This document shows, one piece after another, positions 48,601 through 60,741 of a DNA stretch of 64,000 bases (the stretch's first letter is position 1; each line of letters opens with the position of its first letter). This stretch comes from Monarcha castaneiventris obscurior. Lineage: Eukaryota > Chordata > Aves > Passeriformes > Monarchidae. Location: the NCBI GenBank assembly GCA_026261815.1, contig JAMPIT010000575.1, forward strand, positions 36,815,501 to 36,879,500, read 5' to 3'. Under the pieces are notes generated by a model that was not told the origin of the DNA, ran no database searches, and saw only the letters and a list, made by a program, of their open reading frames with translations. The position numbers and the translations under genes are program-made.

Positions 48601-49989
48601 TTAATGGAAGAGCTTTGCTTCTCAGAGTTAGCTGATGAAAACTATTATAGTCTTTCATGAAAACACTATATATGTATTGGTCCAGGACTGAAATTCTAGG
48701 GTACCTTGAAGATTAATTGAAAAAATTGACATTTGAGTTTAATAGGAAAAATATACCTAATGAAAAATATTTTTAAACTTTCATAAAAAAACCCCCATTC
48801 ACTTGGATTTAAAATTGTTTATTTCTGCTTAAGGTAACCATTGGCATAGTTATTTCACAGCTTTTTCTCCATTCTCTCTGATTTTTTTCTTAGAAAGGCA
48901 AAAGACTATTTAAAAATATTTTTTCCCCACTTATTTTAACAACTTGAAAGTGGCTTTATTTTGGTTTTCAATATGAAGTTAAGGAAAATGCAAAATTCTT
49001 TGTTATGTTTCAAAGGACTAAAAAGTGAAAATGAAAATGTAATTAGTTTTTATAAAGATTTTTTCATTTAGTTTGTGTTTTTGGCATGGAAGAAATATTT
49101 TGATAAGGATCTGCATGTCAGTTCTCCACAACACTTTCTGGAAAACATACCATCTTTACCAGAGGCCTGGGTATCTGAAAATTACCGATAATTCCAATCT
49201 TTAGTTGCTTTCTGCAAGACACAATAAGCATACTCCCTAAATCACAATGTAGGAACAGTCATGTTGGAATCAAAAGGAGATGTGGATTAAAATGCGGATG
49301 AGATCAATTTACCAATGTATTGATCTCACTGGTTATTCTGAAGTGAAACGTCAATAATGGATGAGATTTCATTCATCCTTAGAGTGAGCCTATTACCAGT
49401 ATTGACAGGTATAGCTCGGGGTCTTGTAGTCCAGGCCCACCATCCTGCAGCTGGGACAAGCAACTGCTACGGCTGCTCTGATAACGATTTCTGAGAGAAC
49501 AAGGTAATCAGCCAGAAGTAAAATCAGTTCACCCAGGGGACACCACAGTCTCTCGTCTACTTCTACCGACCTAGGGAAGGAAACTGATTTCACACATGAA
49601 TGACTCTTTCTCTGTTTTCTCATAGACTGAAAGAACACTGCTTCTAATCCTCAGTGGAAGGGGAGATCTTCTTAAATGCATTAACTGTGGATAGTAGCCT
49701 TTGGCTGATTCCCAGTACACTCATTTTGCTTTCCTGCAGGATGGTCACAACTGCACCTCATCTAAACCTTTATATTCTCTGGCAGAAATTCCCAGGCAGG
49801 CATGGGAAAGGCTGCCAGGAGAATCTCAAATTCATTGCCAGTTTACACATTGACTTTATGAGTTCCCTGATGCTTTCTCATTGCCCACAAACAAGTCAAA
49901 ACTGAAATAAATTGAAGAACTGAAAGCAAGGTGTAATGTCCAGATCTATAACAGGACATATCATTGCCAGCTTTCAAAATGCTTATAAA
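45629..49989. other. Unique AT-rich non-coding DNA
   Basis: No gene or repeat family was recognised, apart from a hairpin-forming inverted repeat at 46446-46481. Small frames do not show domains. Confidence 0.5.
46446..46481. repeat. Short inverted repeat (hairpin)
   Basis: Nine-base arms GGAGAAGAC and GTCTTCTCC are perfectly complementary. Inside them CCAGG and CCTG(G) also pair around a TCTTG loop, with a TGTT bulge on one side. The structure would fold as a stem-loop in RNA or extruded DNA. No function is evident. Confidence 0.8.
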
Positions 49990-50108
49990 GAGAGTCAGAA
50001 TTATCAGCACCATTTTAGATGTTGAGAAACTGAAATATGAGGATGCAATTTGCACAAATTCAGGTCATACAGAAAGCAATATCCCATTTCCTGAGTCCTA
50101 GTCCACTT
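49990..50108 (-). repeat. MIR-like ancient SINE
   Basis: On the plus strand the order ATTATCAGCACCATTTTAG, GAGAAACTGAAATATGAGG, 'gcaatttgcacaaattcag', GTCATACAGAAAGC and TTCCTGAGTCCTAGTCCAC follows the reverse complement of MIR (poly-ATT end, 'ccattttacagatgaggaaactgagg', 'ttgcccaaggtcac', 'acagcaag', 'ctgactcccagtccag'). The length and order of matches make this the best MIR relic in the window. Confidence 0.65.
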
Positions 50109-51119
50109 ATGCTGAAATTAATTTAGAAAATCCCAGAAATATTCAGATTTAGAGTCCCAAATTGTGAATTAATAACAAGAGAGGATGAAAAAATAGGATA
50201 AAATCTAGTAGCACTGAAGGAAACTTCCTAATACATAAGAAAGCCAGTTTGTTAGAAAGGAAAGGTCAAGATGCTTCCTCACCCACTGAATTAAGATATT
50301 AGGTTCACCTCAGTATACTGGAGCCATTGGCTACCAGCTGCATTTGACAGTAAATCAGGCAAGCTCCACTGATTTATAGCATAAACAAGGCTATACACCC
50401 AGCAGTGATCTCCATTCCCCTCCAGGACCCCCAAAAAATGGGCATGCTGACAAGGAAAGCCAGCTGTGGAGAGACCATGGAGGTACAGTGAAGGAGTTCA
50501 GCTTTCCACCCTTCCAGAGGATCACGTAGAGTGACAAGCAAGAGTCCAAACTGCCCAGAAAACACCAGAAAGAATTAGTGGGAATGAGCACTAGCTTTGC
50601 CCAGTCATTGTCTTCTCTAGTCTGGACCATGGAGCAAACTTTTCTCCCTCATGAAGCAAATTTTGGGTGTTTTTTTCTGCCTCCCACTGCTGTATGTGTA
50701 CCCAGCTGGTGATTACTGACTGCCCTTTGAAAACAGAAATAGAGAGACACCCGAGCAATGCATAAACAGACTGATGCACAGAACAGCTGATGCTTTCTAA
50801 CAGTAAGTCCAAGTTAATAAACCGTTCTGGATGATGGGACTTGCTCACCCAACACCTTAAAAAGATCTACTATTTCCTTTGCACATTTTCACTGCAAATT
50901 CAGTGTTACCACTCTTAAACACATAGGTAAATGTGCTCTGTGCTGAAAATGGCACTGGCATCCTGATGGACACCATGCTAAGCATGAATCAGGAACATGT
51001 CTTGATAGATGTGAAAGGTCCCAACATACTGGACTATATTACTATGAGGGTGGCCACTGGACTGAAGGCAATGATGATTTTTCTTCTATTCAGCACTTTC
51101 TATGCTACATCCAGAAAAC
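50109..51119. other. Unique non-coding DNA
   Basis: No gene or repeat recognised. Overlapping minus-strand frames at 50374-50848 have no domain. Confidence 0.5.
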
Positions 51120-51440
51120 TCCATCCAGTTTTCAGCTCTTCAGTCCAAAAAAGATGTTTTCGAACTGGAGGTAGTTCAGGAGAGGGCACTGAGATGGTGA
51201 GAACTGAAGTGCATGTCCTGTACAGAGTGGCTCAGGGAGCTGGGCTTGGTCAGCCTGGAGCTGAGAAGGCTTTGGGGGAACTTCTGTTTGGAAGAGCTTG
51301 GCCAGAAAAATTCTATCCTTGGAGGTTTTCAGGACCTGAATGGACAAGGCTCTGAGCACCTTGCTCTGCAATGAGATATGTTTGACTAAAACATATCCTA
51401 AAGTCTCTTCTAACTTAGATAAATTTTGTTATTCTATAAA
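51120..51440 (+). mobile_element. CR1 LINE fragment with internal deletion
   Basis: The plus strand matches CR1 ORF2 end sequence: TCCATCCAGTTTTCAGC, TCCAAAAAAGATGTTTTCG, AACTGGAGGTAGTTCAGG, 'ctcagggagctgggcttgg', TCAGCCTGGAGCTGAGAAGG. It then jumps to the 3' UTR: CTTGGAGGTTTTCAGGACC, GGACAAGGCTCTGAGCACC and AAAGTCTCTTCTAACTTAG. It ends near TTATTCTATAAAA, a decayed CR1 tail. A 140-codon plus-strand frame over part of it (50933-51355) is a chance fusion of unique DNA and CR1. Confidence 0.88.
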
Positions 51441-54400
51441 ACAAAATGATGATGCTCTAATAGGTGAGGTTCTGTATGATGGCTGGATTCAGTGGTCAGT
51501 TCTGCCACAGCTTTCTTGTGCAGATAAGTTATTTAACCAAAGATCCTAAATGACTTTTGAACATCTAACTCTTCTTGCTCTCCTCCCTTCAGGAGGACTC
51601 AGGTGTGTATGTAAGAGTTAGAAACCTATGTATATTTGTGGAACTATTTGTTCCATTCCATAGAGTTCTAAAGTTGAAATAACAAACTACTCCAGAAGAT
51701 CATTGTGATGGTAAATAGATTGACATTTTTATTACAGGGATGAAAAAAGTCAAAGGATCTTGATAATAACAGTAAAGTTCAATAAGTGTTGCTATGATGC
51801 AGGGTTGCTGATAAATGAATAAATCATTGAGCCTATAATTAAAATGTAAAGAAAAGCCCCAGACCTTCAGTGTGTCTACATCACAGGTCATAGACCATCA
51901 ACCAAATAAAACACCCACTAGATTTTCCATATTTTGGGTCAATACCCACCCAAATGTGTTTCAAGGTGAAGAAGAATTAGCAGCTATTGCTCATTATCAG
52001 GAAGGCCTTTAAAAACTGATTTCAGGGGAAAAGAAAGCAATCCCTGAATTACAGTTAAGCTAGACCAGCCTTGAAAGTTGAGAAGTTGAGACATCAAATC
52101 TGTTTGTCTGACAGAGAGAAAAACAGGTGATAAAGCACAGAAGTTAAGACCAGAAATGTGAAATATGCTCAGCATTTTGAACTTCAGTTTTAACCCAAAT
52201 TCCCAGTAAACACTGCAGCAATTGCTGTATTTAATTCTGAGTGTTGCTTTGCTCTTTTTAGTTATCTAGCACAGCTTTGCAGTGTGCACCTCTCATTTCA
52301 TCACCCAGAGCTAAGCCCTGGCATCTCAGGACAGAGTAGACAGAAGAGAGTACATAAAACATCATCTTCTCTGCAGCCCCTCAGAATGTCCCAGTGTCCT
52401 TCCCTGTCACCTTTTCTGGTTTAAAAATGACTGGGAAAACTCGGTGTGCTTTCTCATTGCCAAGGGAACTTGGTGTCTAAGTTGTTTGTACCTGATACGC
52501 TGGACTCCCCCTGAATATTCATAGATCTTAAAGAGGATCCAAATTTTACACCAGAAATATGCTTCAGACAAAATAATTCTGAGCGTGGGTCACATAGCTC
52601 ATGTCTTACATTTATGTTTGTTTAGATTTTGGAGTTTTTTTTAAACAAATCATACAATTGCAGTTCCTATAGGAAAGTGACTGATTAACAGGCTCGGCAA
52701 ATTGACAAGCCTTTGCAACAATTACTGACAGGACAGGAGCTGCTAAAAGACCAAGAAAGTTTTCCAGTGTAGCCTCTTCTTTTTAAGTTAGGGCAAGGTT
52801 GCCCTCATTTATTCCTGAAAGTTCCTTGACACAGATTAAGTTCTCCACCATGTTTATATAATTTTCCTAACTAGATGTTTCTGACCATTGTGCCAAAAGG
52901 CAGGTATCTTTGTTTTTATTTCTAGCCTTATTTCTCAGTAATGCCTTTCCTACAGAGTTAAGTCCTTCCCTGGCTATTCACCAATGCTAGAGTGATCACT
53001 TCCATACATGGAAAAGCTTTAACTGCAGAAGAGTCAGTAGCACATTCTTATTTCTACCTTTTCTGCTTGCCTTCAGATAAACCAGAACTCGTTTTTCCTA
53101 TGCCTAGAGTTAAAAGTTTAAACATCCTCATCTCTTCTCAACAGCAAACTTGAAGTGGTAGGTACTTCTGAAAGAGAGACCAGATGTTTTTGAACGCATC
53201 TGTGAAGAATCAGCATTTGTCTGTGAATTCTGCATGCACAACAATTTATTCCATAAAGCCTTCTCAGCTGAATTTCCTAGAAGAGTAGCCTGTAAAATAG
53301 ATGAACTCATATATCTTCTTAGGTGTGATGTCTTTTTTTTGGCAGGAGAAGCAGACTCTTCTTTAACAGCAAGGTAAGATACTGGCTGAACTCAAGTCTG
53401 GCTATTTTTCATTATGATCCTAGTTACAGTAGTAAAAGCCTTCATGGTATTTTTTTAAGACCCATGACAAAAATAAAGGAGACCATATTTTTACTTAGTT
53501 CAGCCTGTGCAGTCTTAATTATGTTTAATTTTAACTTTTAATTTATTGTGTTTTCTCACATATAAACAAGAATATATAAAGCTACAGAAATTAAGAAAGA
53601 AAAAAAAACCAAAACATGGAAGGAAGCATGAGGCTGTCATTTGGTCCAGAAGATATCTGAGGGGGTTTTTTTTCACTGTAAGTAACTTCAAATGTTAAAA
53701 ATGGGTTATTTTCCATGCCATGTGAAAAGTGAAAAACATAATTGCAGGACCTTCTACACAATTTTAGATAGCAAGACTCACTCTGCAGACCATATCACTC
53801 CAAATGAAAAGCTGCCATCTCTCTGTGCTTTGTGATTTGAGAGCCAAACTGAATATCAAGAGGCACAGGCAACTATGTCTAGAATTAAACTTCTTTCACG
53901 CTTTGCATCATGAAACTTTGAATTCTAACTGCCAAGTTTTAAGACTACGGGCTTAAATCTTCATGCTGAGATTCTGCCACAGGATAAATAATTTTGAATT
54001 TTTAACTAAAATAGGCAAGCTATATCCAAGTGCAAAGTATATCTTCCTCTTAATAAAAAGAATTTAAAAAGTGCATTTATCCTGTGACCACTTCACACAC
54101 TTCCGGAACTTGGACTTAAAGCACCAAAAACCTGAAATTTTGCAGGGAAGGGAAGGAAAGCTCCAATATCAGAGACATACATGTCATTTATTCTACTTAA
54201 AATGAAAGGCAAGAAACTAGCAAGAAAACTGCCCTAGGTTTCTGCCTCCAAAAGAATTCCAGACTGGGTTTTGGTTCCAGACTGGGTTTGGCAGATGCAT
54301 TCTCCACAGACTGTAACTCCCCTGACCAGTTTCCCACTGCTTCCAGCTTCTTCCTGCTATTAGGTTTTCCACACACTGGGCATGGCACTCCTGTGGGAGC

Positions 54401-55068
54401 TGAGTAAGAACTATTCAAGCAGTCTTTTTTCTCCTCAGGCAGCTCACCATTTTAATGGGGTGTTTTCTAAGGGAAATTAAGAAACTGTATATATATGCAA
54501 TATACATACTAAAAATGTTAGAACACTTAAAAGTAAAGAGGTTGTAGAATTAGTACTGGTTTTGCAAATATCCATTCAACCCCAATATGTAAACGTATGG
54601 TAAGACGGATTATTCAGTCATGGTTTTCTGGGATATTATTCATCTCACTTCATGTTAACTGCCTCAAAAATAGATTACAAGTGGAAATATACTTCTTTAA
54701 TCATCAGCAAGAGACTGGCACCACCATGGGCAACTCATCCCACACCGTAATAAATATCAAAGGTATTTTTATGAGTAAATAGGGAAATTAAACACTTCTG
54801 AAGAGCATTGCATCTAAGAAGCAAGAGGTCCAGTACTTTCAGCACCATTCAACCTGATGGGACTGAGCTCATGTTGCTCAATAGATCATAATGTGTTCTA
54901 ATGCCAAGGAATATCCCAGACTAAAATGTTGCTATGCAGTCTGAAGAATTTGGCGTACCCACGTGACCCAGAAAAACGCAGAAAAACAGAAAGGAAGATG
55001 ATTTTTGGAGGCTTATAGAAGGGATTATAAACTTCTGCCTTTCTCCCCAGAGCAGGAATTTTTCCCAG
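51441..55068. other. Unique AT-rich non-coding DNA
   Basis: No gene was recognised. A 17/18-bp tandem duplication (TTCCAGACTGGGTTTTGG then TTCCAGACTGGGTTTGG) occurs near 54257-54291, inside a minus-strand frame of 73 codons at 54197-54418. That frame contains a C-x-x-C pair (PCPVCGKP). It is too short and unsupported to call a zinc-binding exon. Confidence 0.5.
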
Positions 55069-55515
55069 GATCACAGAATGGGTAAGGTTGGAAGGGACCA
55101 CTGGAGGTCATGTAGTCCTACCTCCCAGCTCAAGCAGGGTCCCCTAGAGCAGATTACTCAGATTTGTGTCCAGATGGCTTTTGAACGTCTCCAGGACAGG
55201 TGATTCCACAGCCTCTCTGGGCAGCCTCTTCCAGTGCTCAGTCACCCACACAGTAAAGTTCTTCCATATGTTTGGGTAGAACTTCCTGTGTTCCAGTTTC
55301 TTCCTGTGGCTTCTTGTCCTATTGCTTGGCACCACTGAGAAGAGCCTGGCTCTACTCTCTTGGCATCCCCTTTAGATAATTATGTGCCAATGTATATACT
55401 TCTATGTCATGTGTATAAGATCCCCTCTCAATTTCTACTCCAGGCTAAACAGCCCCCCTTCTTCGGCCTTTCCACAAGAGAGATTCTCCAGTGCTCTAAT
55501 CATCTTTGTAGCCCA
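55069..55515 (-). mobile_element. CR1 LINE, 3' end plus ORF2 C-terminus
   Basis: The plus strand begins GATCACAGAATGGG and follows with GGTTGGAAGGGACCACTGG, CTCAAGCAGGGTCCCCTAG, GTGTCCAGATGGCTTTTGAA, CCTCTCTGGGCAGCCTCTTC, AGAACTTCCTGTGTTCC, 'ataagatcccctctcaa', CAGGCTAAACAGCCCCCC and 'gctctaatcatctttgtag'. This is a CR1 subfamily different from the 'gggaccttaaagatcatc' type. A minus-strand frame (55144-55335) retains the ORF2 C-terminal pattern TEHWKRLPREAVESP. The 5' part is missing. Confidence 0.93.
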
Positions 55516-56992
55516 CTTTTCATCTCAGTGGGCAGCTGAAGTTAGAAATTGCAGAATAAGTAGGGAGAATCTTTATAAATATAGTTGCTTATAGGATTAA
55601 CTAAAGTGAGGTAAATTACTTTTTGAGACCTCGGGTCAGTTCAGGGGATAACCCTATATATGGAGAGGATTTGGGTGTACTGTAAGCTACCTCCAGCCAT
55701 TACTAGCTAGGCATACTGACTCCCTGATAGTGGGATGTTAAGCACACTGACTTCCTCATACTTCAAGGATTTTCTTGTTTTTCTACATCTCTGTTCTTAA
55801 ACTCTTCTTGTGATATTTTTCATAGAGATGTGATAAGTGGGAATTCTTTCTGAAAGTTTTTTTAGAATTTCTTTGCAATCCCTTTGTACTGTTGAAGGAA
55901 TAATGCCTCAAGCCTTGCTGGAATATGCAGGAAATTTTAATCCAGATACAAATTTTTGTGTATCTCAATAGAAAGTCATCTCAAAGAACCAGTACCAAAC
56001 ACCTGCAAACAAATGTGATTTATTTTGAAACCTTAATCCTAGAATACAGAACGGAAATATCTGGTGAAGGAGTGCAGAGTCTGGAGAGTCTGAGATATCT
56101 GTACCAGCCAGCTGGTGGAGGATGGAAAATAAAGTATATTGAGCCTGAACTTGACAGGTGAGTTAAAATATTCTTCTATTTTTCTTATGACCTATGAAAA
56201 TCCCAAATCCCTTTTCTGGAATCTTTATCTTGCAGAGCTTTTCACAACTACAGTAATTTTTTTTTTCTTTGGGATAAATAAAATTGAGCAGACAAAAGGA
56301 CCATTTCAAAGTCTGTTTTTATGTGTGTGCTGGGTGAAGTAAAGAGATGAGGTCAAATATTTCCTATGTCTAAGAAGTTTAAGATATTGATATACCACCT
56401 TACTTAGTGCAACCCTCTCTACTTCCCACACTAAGTAACTTGCAGGGAAACTTTTCATCTTCTGTCTCTATTACATGAAAGAAAAGCATATGTTCATTTG
56501 TTTAAATATATGGATTTCACAAGTTATAGTTATGCATTTCTGGCAGTTCTGAAAAAAGGCATCTAATTTCTCTACATTTTGCTTCTCTGTCCTTCTTTTT
56601 ACTCTGAAGAAAAAAAAAATAAAATAAAGCTTTTCTTTGAGAAGAAGAACTTTTAAAAATATCTGTTACTGCATAAACAAATGCCAATGTTCTGTAATCA
56701 TTCCATGGAATCTAAACAAAGTAATTTTTTTCATCACTGTGTTAAGTGCAAATAAACCCATATTTAAACAGTGTTACTTTTCTTTCACACAAAGAAAGCC
56801 ACAAAATTTCACAAAAAACCCTTGCTCATTGGGAAAAAATGTTGTCACAGTCTATATTCACATTAATAAATTGAATAGGACCTGTCATAAACTCAAGCCT
56901 TTGCACATGAGTATTCCCAAGTAATCCAGGTCCAAACATAAATTCTTAGCATGGTGTATTGCAATTTTGTCTAGGATGTCTTTCCCAAATAA
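55516..56992. other. Unique AT-rich non-coding DNA
   Basis: Nothing recognisable between two CR1 insertions. Short frames only. Confidence 0.5.
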
Positions 56993-57560
56993 TTATAGAA
57001 TCATAGAATGGCTTGGGTTGGAAGGGATCTTAAACATAATTTAATGGCATTCTCCCTGCAATGGGCAGGGATGCCACCCACTATATCAGGTTGCTCAAAG
57101 CCCCATCCAACCTGGCCTTGAATATTTCCAAGGATGGGGCATCCAAGACTTCTCTGGACAACTTGTGCCAGTGCCTCACCACCCACACAGTAAAAAATTT
57201 CTTCCTAAAATCTTATCTAAACCTTTCCTCTTTTAGTTAAAAACCGTTCCCCCTTGTCCTATGCCCTGTCTATGTAAAGTCAGTCTCTCTTCCTTTTATA
57301 CCCCTGCTTTAAGTAATGAAAAGATGCAATAAGTTGTTCCCAAAGCCTTCCCTTCTCCAGGCTGCACAACCCCAACTCTACCTTTCCTCCTAGGAAAGGT
57401 CCCTCTGATCATCCTTGCACCCCTCCTATGGACTTACTCCAAGTCCATGTCATTTTTGTGCTGAGGACCCCAGAGATGGATGCAGCACTGCAGGTGGGGT
57501 CTCATGAAGGCAGAGTAGAGGGGGAGAATCACCTCCCTCAACCTGCTGGATGCATCACTT
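56993..57560 (-). mobile_element. CR1 LINE, 3' end plus ORF2 C-terminal region
   Basis: The plus strand starts with TTATAGAATCATAGAATGG, the octamer-repeat end of CR1. It continues GGGTTGGAAGGGATCTTAAA, CAATGGGCAGGGATGCC, CCATCCAACCTGGCCTTG, AAGGATGGGGCATCC, GTGCCTCACCACCC, 'taaaaaatttcttcctaaa', CCCCTTGTCCTATGCCC, CTTCTCCAGGCTGCACAACC, 'ccccagagatggatgcagca' and GCAGAGTAGAGGGGGAG. The 3' octamers are intact, so the 3' end is complete. The 5' end stops near 57560. No target-site duplication. Confidence 0.96.
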
Positions 57561-59795
57561 TAGAGCTAACTCTTTTCTGGCCTCTCTCCAATACACCTTG
57601 CTATCAGCCAGTCTAGCAATACAAAAGGTATAATATCTATTTTGAATCTCAGCAAGCTCTTTTTTCTAATGAGCCTGGCAAATAGGAGATAGCATAGAAA
57701 TACTGGGTTTAGTCCCAGATACGCTGCACACTCAGTGGATGTCAAAAAGCCATTGGAAGGATGTTGTGGAAGTGTCTGGTTACTTGTTGGTTTCAGGGTG
57801 AAAATGTCATTTTTGACAGTAGGGACTGGACAATAAGTCAGAGTCTTGTTCTGGGATTCCCTGTGCCTTTGAAAATTTATATGACATACCCTGGGTTTAA
57901 TGTCATTCCATCAGCAAAGCTGCCTGCATGAATTAAATGTGGTCAGAGTGCACCCTCCAGATCTTTAGGATCCTGTGTACCCAAACATACCCGTGCACTG
58001 GTATTCCAGCAGGCACACTGGAGCAGGCAGGCCTGTCCTTTGGGGGACTGGAGCCAGCATTGTGACTAGAAGCCAGGGCTTGCCAAGCTTGGATGTAGGC
58101 TGGAAACTGCTTCTTCAGTGCAGCAGGGCTTTTGGACCAGGTTTTTGTCAGCAACAAAGAGCCCCTCATCTTAGCTCTTCCAATTTTTTATTTTGAAGGA
58201 ACAACATGCACCTCACTGCTGTGAGTTTAATCTAATTGCAACTCTTTGCTTTGAGGGAAAAATTCAACAATGGAAAACTATATTTCATACATATGGAACA
58301 CTGAGAGACTAATGTATTAACAGGAAGCTTTAGTACTCTATAGCTTTGGCAATATGATATAAAAAGAGCTGAGGCTCAAAAGGACCTGAGAAATAGTCTT
58401 AAGGGTCTTTTCACAGACCCCTGTCTCTCTTGGCACAAAACCAGTATGTTCTAATTACTGAATGTATGTAAGTAGTCACACTTCAATGTCAGGACTGAAA
58501 GGGGCTAAAGAAACTCCACTGGAAAGTGCACAGGATTTCTTCCAGGCGCTGCAGAGCATAAGTGTTCCATTTTGTTCCCAGATTTAACTCATGACACTGC
58601 TTTTGGTTTCACTCTGAATTTGTGAAAAAACAAATGTCTGCTCATCTCTGACAGTCAAAAATATCCCATAAAGCAAACATATTTGTTTCTCTGATGGATG
58701 TATTCAGTTTTTCATGCATCTTGGTGCATTTTTCTCCCTTCTATTTTTCCTGTTTTGTTTTTTTTTTTAATTCTCCCTGAAACGAGCCTTAGAAATTCAA
58801 TCATAAAAATCATATGAGATTTTAATGATGCCTGAAAAAGTGCTGAGAATTGCCACAAGGCACAGGCAAAGGGGCAGTGTCCTTTCAGAACGAACACAGG
58901 GAGCAGCAGTGTTTCAGCAGTAACATTTTCAGAACTAGCTGTGACTTTTTAAAAGTATTCCACATGTTAAATGGTCTTTATAGAAATGAAATAAGTACCT
59001 CTGAAAAATAGGCCCATAAAAAGAGTCCATGATTAGGAGATACTGAGGTCGTGTGTATTCACCACATGTAGCTATTTTATTCTCATGCCAGACTTTTCAC
59101 TCGAACTCCCCACTGGAAAGGTGACATTGAGAACCACTGAATGAACTCAGAATTTTTCCTATGCAGCCCAATTACAGAACACCTGTGCTAAATCACTGTG
59201 CTGATTCACTGTGATCATTCATAAAGCTCAAGAGCCCTCCATGTGTCTCTTTCCTCATCTGTAGTGAGGTGGTGATGGTGAGCAAGTGGCTTCACTGTGA
59301 AACATGAAAGATTGCTTGTTCAGATCCTCCTAAAAGGGCTTTTATTTTATTTCATTTTCATGGCAGCGTTTGCCAAGAACACCTGGGATACTCCACTTGT
59401 CTCTCATATATAATTTATTTTTGCGTCAATTTTTAACACCCTTGAAAGAGGACAAGAGCTGCTACTGGCATAATCATACGTCATGGTTCCAAGTCAGTCT
59501 GAATGTCGATGGTGTTCCCACACCAGAATAAATCCATCTTTTTCCCAGTGCTGCTTCCTAAAGTAACTTCCTCTGGATTTGCACTCCTACGCTGGAGCTC
59601 TGAGCTGCCGTGTGTCTTCTTTCAGCCAGCTGATCTGTAAAGGTCTGTTTGCATATGAGAATATGAGCTTCAATCTGAAGTGTGGAGTTCACTTATGCCT
59701 CACAACACACTTGTACAATGTCCTAAAGAAAATATATTTAGTATAGTATATAGTATATAACTCACGATGGAAAGAACATGGCCTCTACTATAGAA
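57561..59795. other. Unique non-coding DNA
   Basis: No gene recognised. A weak MIR-like match (TTTCCTCATCTGTAGTGAGG) near 59248-59270 is too short to call. A slightly GC-richer patch at about 57950-58160 has small overlapping frames on both strands. Confidence 0.45.
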
Positions 59796-59950
59796 TAGTG
59801 GTTTTCAATCTTTTTTTTCTCAACTTTGAGAAGCCTTAATAATTTTGCAAATAGCAAATTTGTGTTGTCTGCAAATTGTTTTCAGATATTTTTTAATATC
59901 TGCATTGCAATTACTCCACACCTGCCACAAATAAGAAATTGAAAACCATG
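59796..59950. mobile_element. hAT-type (Charlie-like) MITE relic
   Basis: The 155-bp segment has terminal inverted repeats: left TAGTGGTTTTCAATCTTTT, right AAGAAATTGAAAACCATG. The right end reverse-complemented is CATGGTTTTCAATTTCTT. These match the CAGTGGTT-TCAACC-type ends of hAT elements. The interior is AT-rich without coding capacity, as expected of a MITE. The 8-bp flanks (CTATAGAA and ATTTCATT) do not match, so the target duplication has decayed or the boundaries are off by a few bases. Orientation is undefined. Confidence 0.65.
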
Positions 59951-60049
59951 ATTTCATTATACTTCAAATCTTTTATTCTTCAGTCCAGAAAGAAACTTAG
60001 GTTTGTGACAAGAAATATCCCCTGTAAAACAGGACTCAGCTTTGAAGTG

Positions 60050-60510
60050 TACATGTCCCAGGGTTGTGGACAATGAGATTTTGAATACCACCACAGATAG
60101 AGACTCTACAACTTTCCTGTGAAGCTTGTTCCAGAGTTTAACTACTCTCATAGTAAAAATATCTTTTCCTGTTGTTCAGGTAGAGTGTCCTGTGTTTAAA
60201 TTTGTGCCCACAGACTCTTGGCTCATTAGCAGTCAGTGTGGAGAAGAGTCTAGATTCCTAATAATTTTGCTTCCATCAGGTATTTTCACACATTTTTAAG
60301 ATTCCCCTGAGCTTTCTATTCTCCAGATCTAGAAGGCTGTTGTCTTCTTCACCAGGAGGGTACCTTAGAGATCGGTGGTCAGCTTGCTGCCTACCAGCAT
60401 CCCAAGGTTCTCTTCTGTAGAGTATCCTCCCAGCCAGTCAGCCCATTAGTCCAGCCCAAACAGGTCCTTCTGAACGGCAGCACTCCCATCCTGTGTATTA
60501 GCCAGAAACT
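60050..60510 (-). mobile_element. Old diverged CR1 LINE fragment
   Basis: The plus strand shows a decayed version of the reversed CR1 ORF2 end: AGAGACTCTACAACTTTCC, 'cttgttccagagtttaact', 'taaaaatatcttttcctg', 'gaagagtctagattcc', TTTTTAAGATTCCCCTGAG, TCTATTCTCCAGATCTAG and 'ccttctgaacggcagcactc'. A minus-strand frame (59957-60151) keeps VVKLWNKLHRKVVESLS, the CR1 C-terminal W-N-x-L-P-R-E-V-V pattern with changes. It is far more diverged than the copies at 55069 and 56993. Confidence 0.72.
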
Positions 60511-60688
60511 AATGTTGGAGTTGGATTTTTTGACATGGGAGGCATGTCCCATATTTTCCAGGAACAAAGGCATCTACAAGTCTGGTCACTCTACAAGTGC
60601 AAATGGCATGAACTCTATAATCAGACTGCAAGCCAAAGTAGTACTTGGTATTAGGTCTTTCCATTGTCCTCCTCCTTATTTATTTGTT

Positions 60689-60705
60689 GATCGATCTATC
60701 TATCG

Positions 60706-60739
<34 letters not shown>

Positions 60740-60741
60740 TT
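60689..60741. repeat. (TCTA)n microsatellite
   Basis: About twelve tetramer units, with TCGA variants among the first few (GATCGATCTATCTATCGATC) and then pure TCTA. It gives a spurious Ile/Tyr/Leu/Ser repeat frame. Probably length-polymorphic. Confidence 0.96.

Noticed and set aside
50933..51355. 140-codon plus-strand frame as a gene
   Set aside because: Its second half is CR1 sequence and its first half is unique DNA. The frame is a chance read-through.
54197..54418. Possible zinc-ribbon exon (PCPVCGKP) on the minus strand
   Set aside because: It has only one Cys pair, no second pair at the right spacing, and the frame includes a local tandem duplication. No family was recognised.
59248..59270. 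MIR-like TTTCCTCATCTGTAGTGAGG
   Set aside because: It is a single short match with no flanking blocks in MIR order.
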